Origin: an uncultured Gemmiger sp.
GTDB lineage: Bacteria > Bacillota > Clostridia > Oscillospirales > Ruminococcaceae
Length of the DNA stretch: 18,541 bases
NCBI GenBank assembly: GCA_959018215.1
Contig: CAUEKL010000019.1
Coordinates: 1 to 18,541 of the forward strand
Direction of reading: 5' to 3'
The first letter of the stretch is position 1. Every line of letters starts with the position of its first letter. Below the pieces are notes generated by a model that saw nothing but the letters and a program-made list of their open reading frames with translations, was not told the origin of the DNA and did no database searches. Below, in pieces: positions 7,445 to 14,121 of the stretch. Both the position numbers and the translations under genes were made by a program.

Positions 7445-9202
7445 ATGTTCAAGACACTGTACAAAGAGATCGACGGCTTCAAGCTGGTCTCAGTGCTCAC
7501 ACCGGTGTGCATGATCGGCGAAGTCGTCATGGAAATGATCGTGCCTCGCCTGATGGCCTCCATCATTGACGACGGCGTCACCGCCGGCAATATGGAGCAC
7601 ATCTACCGGGTGGGTGGCTGGATGATCGTGGCCGCCATCATCGGTCTGATCTTCGGCGTGCTGGGCGCCGTGTTCGGCTCCCGTGCCGCTACCGGTTTTG
7701 CCCGCAACCTGCGCCGGTCCATGTACCGCAACATCCAGACCTTCAGCTTTTCCAACATCGACAAGTACTCCACTGCCGGCTTGGTCACCCGTATGACCAC
7801 CGACGTCACCAACATCCAGAACGCCTACCAGATGATCCTGCGCATGTTCGTGCGTGCCCCGGCCAGTATGATCATCGCCATGGTCATGTCCTTTGCCATC
7901 AACCGGGAACTGGCCAGTGTCTATCTGGTGGCCGTCATCCTGCTGGGTGCCGCGCTGATCTTCATCATGACCCGCGCCACCCGGTATTTCGGCGAAGCCT
8001 TCCGCAAGTACGACGACCTGAATGAGAGCGTGCAGGAAAATGTCTCGGCCATCCGCGTGGTCAAGGCTTATGTGCGGGAAAAGTTCGAGGGTGAAAAGTT
8101 CCAGAAGGCCAGCGGCAACGTCCAGAAGCTGCTGCTGCGGGCCGAAATGATCCTGTCCTGGAACGCACCTCTGATGCAGTTCACCGTGTACACCTGTATT
8201 CTGGTCATCTCCTGGCTGGGTGCCCGGATGATCGTGTCCAGCGGTGCTACCGCTCTGACCACCGGCGAACTCATGAGCATGCTGACCTACTGCATGAACA
8301 TCCTCATGAGCCTGATGATGCTGTCCATGGTCTTTGTCATGATCACCATGTCCGCTGCTTCTGCCCGCCGTGTGGCCGAAGTCCTGAGCGAAAAATCCGA
8401 CCTGACCAACCCCGAAAACCCCGTTATGGAAGTCAAGAACGGTGCCGTGCAGTTCGAGCATGTGGGCTTCCGCTACAAGCGCGACGGCCGGGAAGTGCTG
8501 TCCGACATTGATTTGAACGTTCGTTCCGGCGAGACTGTGGGCATCATCGGCGGCACCGGCAGCGCCAAGACCAGCCTGGTCCAGCTGCTGCCCCGTCTGT
8601 ATGATGTCAGCGCCGGTACGGTGCGCGTGGGCGGCGTGGACGTGCGCAAGTACGACCTGGAAACCCTGCGTGACAGCGTGGCCATGGTGCTGCAGAAGAA
8701 CGAGCTGTTCTCCGGCACCATCGCCGAAAACCTGCGCTGGGGCAACGCCAATGCCACCGACGAGGAGATCGCCGAAGCCTGCCGTCAGGCCTGCGCCGAT
8801 GAATTCATCGAGCGCTTCCCCGACAAGTACGAAACCCACATCGAGCAGGGCGGCACCAACGTGTCCGGCGGCCAGAAGCAGCGGTTGTGCATTGCCCGTG
8901 CCCTGCTGAAGAAGCCCAAGATCCTGATCCTGGACGACTCCACTTCCGCCGTGGACACCGCCACCGATGCCAAGATCCGGCACAGCTTTGCGGAGAAGAT
9001 CCCCGGCACAACCGTGTTTATCATTGCCCAGCGTATCTCCAGCATTGAACATGCCGACCATGTTCTGGTTCTGGACGGCGGCCGCATCCAGGGATGGGGC
9101 ACCCCGCAGGAACTGCTGGAAACCAACAAGATCTACCAGGAGGTCTACCGCAGCCAGACCAAGGGCGGCGGCGACTTCGACGAGAAGGGAGGCGAGGAAT
9201 AA
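7445..9202 (+). CDS. heterodimeric ABC exporter, degenerate-site subunit
   Basis: A 585-residue half-exporter: six membrane helices (about 1-320), then the nucleotide-binding domain (about 335-575). Three catalytic elements deviate. Walker A is GGTGSAKT (369-376), with Ala374 replacing the usual Gly before the lysine. The Walker B catalytic position is Asp498 (LDDSTSAVD) in place of Glu. The switch His is Gln529 (IIAQR). The signature VSGGQ (473-477) is normal. This set marks the non-hydrolysing member of heterodimeric exporters such as TM287/288, BmrC/D and LmrC/D. The partner is the next gene, which begins inside this gene's stop codon. The pair should export drugs, peptides or lipids across the cytoplasmic membrane; the substrate is not readable. 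AGGAG lies 14 bases before the ATG, a long spacing, with another GAAAGGA further upstream. Confidence 0.93.
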   Translation: MFKTLYKEIDGFKLVSVLTPVCMIGEVVMEMIVPRLMASIIDDGVTAGNMEHIYRVGGWMIVAAIIGLIFGVLGAVFGSRAATGFARNLRRSMYRNIQTFSFSNIDKYSTAGLVTRMTTDVTNIQNAYQMILRMFVRAPASMIIAMVMSFAINRELASVYLVAVILLGAALIFIMTRATRYFGEAFRKYDDLNESVQENVSAIRVVKAYVREKFEGEKFQKASGNVQKLLLRAEMILSWNAPLMQFTVYTCILVISWLGARMIVSSGATALTTGELMSMLTYCMNILMSLMMLSMVFVMITMSAASARRVAEVLSEKSDLTNPENPVMEVKNGAVQFEHVGFRYKRDGREVLSDIDLNVRSGETVGIIGGTGSAKTSLVQLLPRLYDVSAGTVRVGGVDVRKYDLETLRDSVAMVLQKNELFSGTIAENLRWGNANATDEEIAEACRQACADEFIERFPDKYETHIEQGGTNVSGGQKQRLCIARALLKKPKILILDDSTSAVDTATDAKIRHSFAEKIPGTTVFIIAQRISSIEHADHVLVLDGGRIQGWGTPQELLETNKIYQEVYRSQTKGGGDFDEKGGEE

Positions 9203-11127
9203 TGGCACAGGAACGCGTAAAGGTAGTCCATGCGGGCCGCGGTGCCCATGGTCCCCGCCCCAAGGTGAAGAACCCCGGCAAGATCCTCAAGCGGATCATG
9301 GGGTATGTGATGCATGTGTATCGTGTGCCGTACCTCATCGCCATCGCCTGCATCGTGATCTCGGTGCTGGCCAACATTCAGGGTACTTTGTTCATGCAGA
9401 CCCTGATCGACTCCTATATTCTGCCCCTGCTCACCGAAAAGAGCAACGACTTCTCCGGCCTGCTGTTCGCCATCCTGCGCACCGGCTGCTTCTACGCCAT
9501 CGGCGTGGCGGCCACCTTCACCCAGACCCGTCTGATGGCCATCATCACCCAGGGTACCCTGAAAAAGCTGCGTGACGAACTGTTCACCCACATGCAGACC
9601 CTGCCCATCAAGTACTTCGACACCCACGCCCACGGCGATATCATGTCGGTGTACACCAACGATATTGATACCCTGCGCCAGATGATCAGCCAGAGCATCC
9701 CCCAGATGCTCAACAGCGGCATCACCATCATCGGCGTGCTCTTCTCCATGATCTTCCTCAGCATCCCCCTGACCCTGGTCACCCTGGTCATGGTGGGCGT
9801 CATGCTGCTGGTCACCCGGTACCTCACCGGCAATTCCGGCCGCTACTTTGTGGCGCAGCAGCGGGAACTGGGCAAGGTCAACGGCTTCATTGAAGAGATG
9901 ATGAACGGCCAGAAGGTCGTCAAGGTCTTCTGCCACGAGGAAAAGGCCATCGAGGACTTCAACATCCTCAACGATGAACTCTTCGAGAGCGCCAACAAGG
10001 CCAACACCTACTCCTTGGTGGCCATGCCCTTCAACGGTCAGCTGGGCAACCTGAGCTATGTTCTGTGCGCCATCATCGGCGGCGCCCTGGCTCTGTCCGG
10101 TGCCACCGGCCTGACCCTGGGCAAACTGGCCAGCTTCCTGACCTTCAACCGCAGCTTCAACATGCCCATCAACCAGGTGTCCATGCAGTTCAACTCCATC
10201 GTCATGGCTCTGGCCGGCGGTCAGCGTATCTTTGACCTGTTGGACGAACCTTCCGAGGTGGATGAGGGCAACATCACCTTGGTCAACGCCAAGCGCCTGG
10301 CCGACGACTCCGTCACCGAAGCCCAGACCCGCACCGGTCTTTGGGCCTGGAAGGTGCCCCAGAACGACGGCACCAACAAGTATGTAGAGCTCAAGGGCGA
10401 TATCGTCTTCAAGGACGTGGACTTCGGCTATGTGCCCGAAAAGATCGTCCTGCACGACATCAACCTCTATGGCCGTCCGGGCCAGAAGATTGCCTTTGTC
10501 GGTTCCACCGGCGCCGGCAAGACCACCATCACCAACCTGATCAACCGCTTCTACGATATCCAGAAAGGTCAGATCCTCTACGACGGTCTGGACATTACCA
10601 CCATCAAGAAGGACGACCTGCGCTCTTCCCTGGGCATCGTGCTGCAGGATACCCACCTGTTTACCGGCACCGTCATGGAGAACATCCGTTACGGTCGGCT
10701 GGATGCTTCGGATGAGGAGTGCCGCGCCGCGGCCCGCCTGGCCAACGCCGAGCTGTTCATCCGCCATCTGCCCAACGGGTTTGATACCATGCTCACCGGC
10801 GACGGCACCAACCTGAGCCAGGGGCAGCGTCAGCTGCTGGCCATCGCCCGCGCCGCCGTGGCCGACCCGCCGGTGCTGATCCTGGACGAAGCCACTTCCT
10901 CCATCGACACCCGCACCGAGACCCTGGTGCAGCAGGGCATGGACGGCCTGATGTACGGCCGTACCACCTTTGTCATCGCCCACCGTCTGTCCACCGTGCG
11001 CAACTCCGACTGCATCATGGTTCTGGAGCAGGGCCGCATCATCGAACGCGGTACCCACGACGAACTGATCGCGCAGAAGGGCCGCTATTATCGGCTTTAT
11101 ACCGGTAATTTTGCGGAAAATTCCTAA
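9202..11127 (+). CDS. heterodimeric ABC exporter, catalytically complete subunit
   Basis: A 641-residue half-exporter that should pair with the product of the preceding gene. It has an N-terminal extension of about 40 basic residues, six membrane helices (first at about 44-64), then the ATPase domain. Motifs are canonical: Walker A GSTGAGKT (434-441), signature LSQGQ (538-542), Walker B VLILDEATSSID with Glu563, and switch His594 in IAHRLS. Between the last helix and the ATPase core lies an insertion of about 40 residues (357-397), rich in charged and Asn/Thr residues, that most exporters lack. ATG 9202 is chosen because it overlaps the previous stop (TAATG) and follows a GGGAGGCGAGGA purine stretch. 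The longer upstream frame lies wholly inside the first exporter. A terminator follows 13 bases after the stop, closing the MarR operon. Confidence 0.94.
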   Translation: MAQERVKVVHAGRGAHGPRPKVKNPGKILKRIMGYVMHVYRVPYLIAIACIVISVLANIQGTLFMQTLIDSYILPLLTEKSNDFSGLLFAILRTGCFYAIGVAATFTQTRLMAIITQGTLKKLRDELFTHMQTLPIKYFDTHAHGDIMSVYTNDIDTLRQMISQSIPQMLNSGITIIGVLFSMIFLSIPLTLVTLVMVGVMLLVTRYLTGNSGRYFVAQQRELGKVNGFIEEMMNGQKVVKVFCHEEKAIEDFNILNDELFESANKANTYSLVAMPFNGQLGNLSYVLCAIIGGALALSGATGLTLGKLASFLTFNRSFNMPINQVSMQFNSIVMALAGGQRIFDLLDEPSEVDEGNITLVNAKRLADDSVTEAQTRTGLWAWKVPQNDGTNKYVELKGDIVFKDVDFGYVPEKIVLHDINLYGRPGQKIAFVGSTGAGKTTITNLINRFYDIQKGQILYDGLDITTIKKDDLRSSLGIVLQDTHLFTGTVMENIRYGRLDASDEECRAAARLANAELFIRHLPNGFDTMLTGDGTNLSQGQRQLLAIARAAVADPPVLILDEATSSIDTRTETLVQQGMDGLMYGRTTFVIAHRLSTVRNSDCIMVLEQGRIIERGTHDELIAQKGRYYRLYTGNFAENS

Positions 11128-11140
11128 CAAAATTCGAAAT

Positions 11141-11176
11141 ATTGCCGGGATGTCGCTGGACATTCCGGCGATTTTT
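11141..11176 (+). terminator. rho-independent terminator after MarR/exporter operon
   Basis: Arms 11141-11154 and 11159-11172 pair over 14 positions with two wobbles around a GCTG loop, followed by Ts to 11176. Confidence 0.9.
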
Positions 11177-11205
11177 GTACAACTTGCCGTTAGAGCGCCA
11201 AAAAC

Positions 11206-11234
11206 TTGACGTTATGGAAAAAAATGGCTATAAT
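11206..11234 (+). promoter_or_regulatory. near-consensus promoter for ricin/H1-like gene
   Basis: TTGACG (11206-11211), 17 bases, TATAAT (11229-11234). Only one base differs from consensus. Transcription should begin near 11241, leaving a leader of about 139 bases before the ATG at 11380. Confidence 0.88.
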
Positions 11235-11240
11235 AACCAC

Positions 11241-11379
11241 ATAGGGACGGCGAATGCTGTTCCCGCTGCCGCTGTCAGAGGGACAAGGAACGCATCAATT
11301 TTACTATGCGCGGGACGGCGGCCTGCCAATGTATGAATCAAGAAAATTATACGAAAAACCTTACAGGAGGGGTATCACC
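11241..11379 (+). promoter_or_regulatory. structured 5' leader of ricin/H1-like gene
   Basis: This untranslated leader contains a long-range pairing. ATGC+GTTCC (11254-11263, one T bulged) pairs with GGAACGCAT (11287-11295). An inner stem, TGTC (11273-11276) with GACA (11282-11285), lies within it. GGGACGGCG occurs twice (11244-11252 and 11312-11320), flanking the hairpin. The end of the leader is A/T-rich, then ACAGGAGGGG gives a very strong ribosome binding site (AGGAGG 11365-11370). No known riboswitch class was recognised. It may be a stabiliser, a protein-binding site or simply a leader. Confidence 0.45.
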
Positions 11380-12141
11380 ATGGCAGTCAGCAAGAAGGTC
11401 GCTCAGACCGTGATCAAGGAAGATAAGTTCTACACCATCAGCGCCGCCAACGGCAAGGTTGTGGAAGTTGCCGATTACAACACCGACAACGGCGCCCGCA
11501 TCCAGCTGTGGGACAACGCCAATGCCGAATGGCAGCAGTGGGGCTTTGTCCGCGCCGGCGAAGGCGTCTACCGCATCAAGAACCGCTTCACCGGCAAGAT
11601 GCTGGATCTGTACCAGGGCGGCATCGGTGACGGCACCGCTGTCCATCAGTGGGAAGGCGCTCCCGCCAGCAGCCAGCTGTGGGTGGTGGAAGCCGGCAAT
11701 GACGGCCGCGTCAAGATCAAGTCCAACGTTTCCGGCAAGTGCCTGGACGTGGTGGGCATGAACAGCGAAAACGGCGCCGGCCTGCAGATCTGGGCCGATG
11801 TGAACGGCGACAACCAGCACTGGGTCATTTCCGAAGTCACCCGCAAGCCCAAGGCTGTGAAGGCTGCCGCCAAGGTCAAGGAAGAAGCTGCTGCCGAAAC
11901 TGTGCCTGCCGCTGAGGTGAAGCCCGCCGCCGAGAAGGCTCCTGCCAAGAAGGCCCCGGCCAAGAAGGCCGCCGCTCCCAAGGCCGAAGCCAAGCCCGCC
12001 GTTGAGGTGAAGGCTGCTGCCGAGACCAAGCCCGCCGCCAAGAAGGCCGCTGCTCCCAAGGCTGCCGAGAAGCCTGCCGAAAAGAAGGCTCCTGCCGCCA
12101 AGAAGCCCGCTGCCAAGAAGACCACCAAGGCCGGCAAGTAA
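11380..12141 (+). CDS. ricin-type beta-trefoil protein with histone H1-like Lys/Ala/Pro tail
   Basis: A 253-residue protein in two parts. Residues 15-151 are a ricin-type (CBM13-like) beta-trefoil. Paired tryptophan motifs recur exactly every 47 residues: QLW/QQW near 42-54, HQW/QLW near 89-101, QIW/QHW near 136-148. The family usually binds galactose-type or other sugars. Residues about 155-253 are almost only Ala, Lys, Pro, Glu and Val, with roughly 27 lysines and KKAAAPKA repeated at 195 and 221. This resembles histone H1 tails and bacterial AlgP- or HctB-like proteins that bind DNA or RNA. No signal peptide, membrane helix or anchor is visible, so the protein is predicted to be cytoplasmic, which is odd for a lectin fold. 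ATG 11380 follows AGGAGG by nine bases. It is monocistronic with a strong promoter, so probably abundant. Function unknown; nucleoid binding is a guess. Confidence 0.85.
   Translation: MAVSKKVAQTVIKEDKFYTISAANGKVVEVADYNTDNGARIQLWDNANAEWQQWGFVRAGEGVYRIKNRFTGKMLDLYQGGIGDGTAVHQWEGAPASSQLWVVEAGNDGRVKIKSNVSGKCLDVVGMNSENGAGLQIWADVNGDNQHWVISEVTRKPKAVKAAAKVKEEAAAETVPAAEVKPAAEKAPAKKAPAKKAAAPKAEAKPAVEVKAAAETKPAAKKAAAPKAAEKPAEKKAPAAKKPAAKKTTKAGK
11962..12063 (+). repeat. in-frame low-complexity repeats in Lys/Ala/Pro tail
   Basis: The codons for KKAAAPKA at 11962-11985 recur nearly identically at 12040-12063, and APAKKAPAKK lies just before. Such repeats can change copy number by slippage, so the tail length may vary among strains. 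Confidence 0.6.
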
Positions 12142-12165
12142 TTTTTCCCAGGAATCTGCTGTAAG

Positions 12166-12200
12166 GCGCCCTGTCCGTTCACCGGACGGGGCGCTTTTTT
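12166..12200 (+). terminator. rho-independent terminator after ricin/H1-like gene
   Basis: GCGCCCTGTCCG (12166-12177) pairs with CGGACGGGGCGC (12183-12194) with one wobble, a TTCAC loop, and six Ts (12195-12200). Confidence 0.93.
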
Positions 12201-12234
12201 GTACCCCCGGGCCATGGGCGGGGGAGAGCTGCCC

Positions 12235-12263
12235 TTGCGCAATACGGGGCTTTGGGGTACAAT
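12235..12263 (+). promoter_or_regulatory. promoter for the HAD-exonuclease-sensor operon
   Basis: TTGCGC (12235-12240), 17 bases, TACAAT (12258-12263), about 35 bases before the ATG at 12299. The -10 is good and the -35 weak. No other clear promoter or terminator was found between here and 18420. Confidence 0.65.
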
Positions 12264-12298
12264 GTTAAAAAATATAAAACCGGCAAGGAGCTGCAAAC

Positions 12299-13120
12299 AT
12301 GACGCAATATAAAGTTTTGGCCCTGGATCTGGACGGAACCCTGACCAACAGTGACAAGATCGTGACCCCGCGCACCAAAGCCGCCCTGCGCCAGGCTGCG
12401 GAGCAGGGCGTCCGTATTGTGCTGGCCAGCGGCCGTCCCACCGCGGGCATCCGCCCGCTGGCCAGGGAACTGGGGCTGGAACAGACCGGCGGCTATATCC
12501 TGAGCTATAACGGCGGCAAGATCATCGACTGTGCCACCGGCCGGGAGATGGTCCAGCACCCCTTTCCCGCGGAGCTCATTCCCACCGTGTGTACCTTCGC
12601 CCGCTACTGGAATGTGGTGCCCCTGACCTACGACAGCGAGGGCATCGTCACCGAGGTGCCCGACCACCCCTATGTGCTGGAGGAAGCCCGCATCAACAAG
12701 CTGCCGGTACGCCAGGTCCCCGACCTGCCTGCCGAGGTGACCTATCCCGTCAACAAGCTGCTGCTGGTGGGCGACCCGGTGGATATGCCCCATGTGGAAG
12801 AGCTGATGCAGCAGGAATTTGCGGGCAGGCTGTCCATCTACCGCTCCGCGCCTTTCTTTATTGAAACCATGCCTCTGGGGGTGGAGAAAGCCGCCTCTCT
12901 GGGTGTGCTGCTCCAGACGCTGGGGCTGACCCCCGCCGAGCTCATGGCCTGCGGCGACGGCTGGAACGACCTGCCCATGATCAAGTTTGCCGGTCTGGGT
13001 GTGGCTATGGGCAATGCGGTGCCGCCGGTGAAAGCCGCTGCCGGGTACGTCACGGCGGACAATGACCACGACGGCGTGGGGCTGGCCGTGGAACACTTTA
13101 TTCTGGGGCAGGAGGTATGA
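12299..13120 (+). CDS. Cof-type HAD-IIB family phosphatase
   Basis: A 273-residue cytoplasmic haloacid-dehalogenase-type hydrolase. Motif I is LDLDGTL with nucleophile Asp10 and acid/base Asp12. Motif II is LASGRP with Ser44. Motif III is Lys197 in GVEKAASL. Motif IV is GDGWNDLPM with Asp220 and Asp224 for magnesium. A C2B cap (about 85-185) lies between motifs II and III. Cof/YidA-type members remove phosphate from sugar phosphates, FMN or pyridoxal phosphate; the exact substrate cannot be read. AAGGAG ends eight bases before ATG 12299. The gene has its own promoter and heads a tight gene row. Its stop is two to four bases from the exonuclease start, so the two are probably coupled in translation. 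A sugar-phosphate substrate would suit the sugar sensor downstream, but that is inference. Confidence 0.92.
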   Translation: MTQYKVLALDLDGTLTNSDKIVTPRTKAALRQAAEQGVRIVLASGRPTAGIRPLARELGLEQTGGYILSYNGGKIIDCATGREMVQHPFPAELIPTVCTFARYWNVVPLTYDSEGIVTEVPDHPYVLEEARINKLPVRQVPDLPAEVTYPVNKLLLVGDPVDMPHVEELMQQEFAGRLSIYRSAPFFIETMPLGVEKAASLGVLLQTLGLTPAELMACGDGWNDLPMIKFAGLGVAMGNAVPPVKAAAGYVTADNDHDGVGLAVEHFILGQEV

Positions 13121-13122
13121 AC

Positions 13123-14106
13123 GTGGGCAGAAATCTGATTGTATTCGACCTGGAATGGAACATCGGGTATCAGCCCAAGACCTTCCGTTATCATGATACC
13201 GAGCTCACCCTGCGGGGGGAGATCATCCAGATCGGTGCCGTGCGCATCACCGAACGGGCCGAAGTGCTGGATACCTTTGAGATCACCCTGCGCCCGCGGA
13301 TCTTCCGCAAGCTGCAGCGCCATATTGCCAAGGTCACCGGTATGAGCCAGGGCGATCTGGATGCCGGTGTGCCCATTGCCGAGGGCCTGGCCCGCTTTGT
13401 GGAATGGGCCGGTCCCGATGCCGAATTTGCGGAGTGGGGCCTGGATGACGTGCCGGTGCTCAAGCAGAACCTGTTCCTGTGCGGGCTGGACGAAAGCTGG
13501 CCCGCCCGCTGGTATGACCTGCAGCGCATCTTCCTGCAGGCCTATCCCCGCAAGGAAGGGGAGGGCATGACGCTGGAGAGCGTGGTGGACCGTCTGGGCA
13601 TCGAAAAGCAGGACCCCTTCCACAACGCCCTGGATGATGCCCTGTACACCGTCAAGGTCTGCCGCAAACTGCCTCTGGCCCAGGGCCTGGCGGCCTATCC
13701 CAATGAGGAGGCCCAGCTGATCGAGGCCCTTCTCACCGACCCGGATGCCGACTACCGGGACGTGCAGACCTGGTTCGGGCTGATGGAACACGATGCCTAC
13801 AAGACCGACCCCGCCCTGTGCCGGGTGACCTGCCCCGACTGCGGGGCTCCTTTGACCCTGGGGGATATCTGGCTCAAGCGGGGCAATACCGGCTATTATA
13901 CCGAGGGCACCTGCCCGCAGCACGGCCCCTGGTTCGTGCGGTTCAAGCTGTCCCGCCGGGACGGCCTGCACTGGAACTTTGCCCGCTGCACCGAGGTGGT
14001 GCGCCCCGAACCCTATGAGCGCTGGAAACGGCAGGAAGCCGCCCAGCGGGAACGGATGCGCCGCAAGGCGGAAAAGGCCCAGGCCGAAGCGTTGGAAGAG
14101 CAGTAA
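13123..14106 (+). CDS. DEDDh 3'-5' exonuclease with zinc-ribbon-like C-terminal extension
   Basis: A DnaQ-like nuclease, about 327 residues. Numbering from the ATG at 13117, the catalytic set is complete: Asp11 and Glu13 in VFDLEW, Asp111 in WGLDDVPVL, and His169/Asp174 in HNALDD (the DEDDh form). It should remove nucleotides from the 3' end of DNA or RNA with two metal ions; the nearest relatives are KapD/ERI-1-like exonucleases. After about residue 185 comes a helical part. Then C239-x2-C242 with C266-x2-H269, a probable zinc ribbon, and a basic Arg/Lys/Glu/Ala helix to the end. Start: AGGAGG (13110-13115) ends only one base before ATG 13117 but seven before GTG 13123. I chose the GTG, which shortens the protein by two residues. 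The ATG would overlap the HAD stop by four bases. Confidence 0.88.
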   Translation: MGRNLIVFDLEWNIGYQPKTFRYHDTELTLRGEIIQIGAVRITERAEVLDTFEITLRPRIFRKLQRHIAKVTGMSQGDLDAGVPIAEGLARFVEWAGPDAEFAEWGLDDVPVLKQNLFLCGLDESWPARWYDLQRIFLQAYPRKEGEGMTLESVVDRLGIEKQDPFHNALDDALYTVKVCRKLPLAQGLAAYPNEEAQLIEALLTDPDADYRDVQTWFGLMEHDAYKTDPALCRVTCPDCGAPLTLGDIWLKRGNTGYYTEGTCPQHGPWFVRFKLSRRDGLHWNFARCTEVVRPEPYERWKRQEAAQRERMRRKAEKAQAEALEEQ

Positions 14107-14121
14107 AGGAGGCAGGCCCTC

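Noticed and set aside
7490..9208. Minus-strand frame of 572 codons, and a similar one at 9145-11163
   Set aside because: Both mirror the ABC exporter genes, with His/Gly/Asp-rich antisense composition. The plus strand shows all ABC motifs.
11142..11336. Possible small plus-strand protein of 64 residues
   Set aside because: It spans the exporter terminator and the ricin-gene promoter, has no ribosome binding site and no protein-like pattern.
11254..11379. In-frame N-terminal extension of the ricin/H1-like protein from ATG 11254
   Set aside because: The AGGAGG at 11365 fits ATG 11380. The extension would begin 13 bases from the predicted transcript start, with only a weak AGGGA before it.
11241..11379. 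Known riboswitch (cobalamin, ZTP, SAM, c-di-GMP) in the leader
   Set aside because: I looked for the conserved core strings of these classes and did not find a convincing set. The downstream gene does not suit them either.
11380..12141. Secreted glycosidase accessory domain
   Set aside because: No signal peptide, no enzyme domain and no anchor is present in the frame or beside it.
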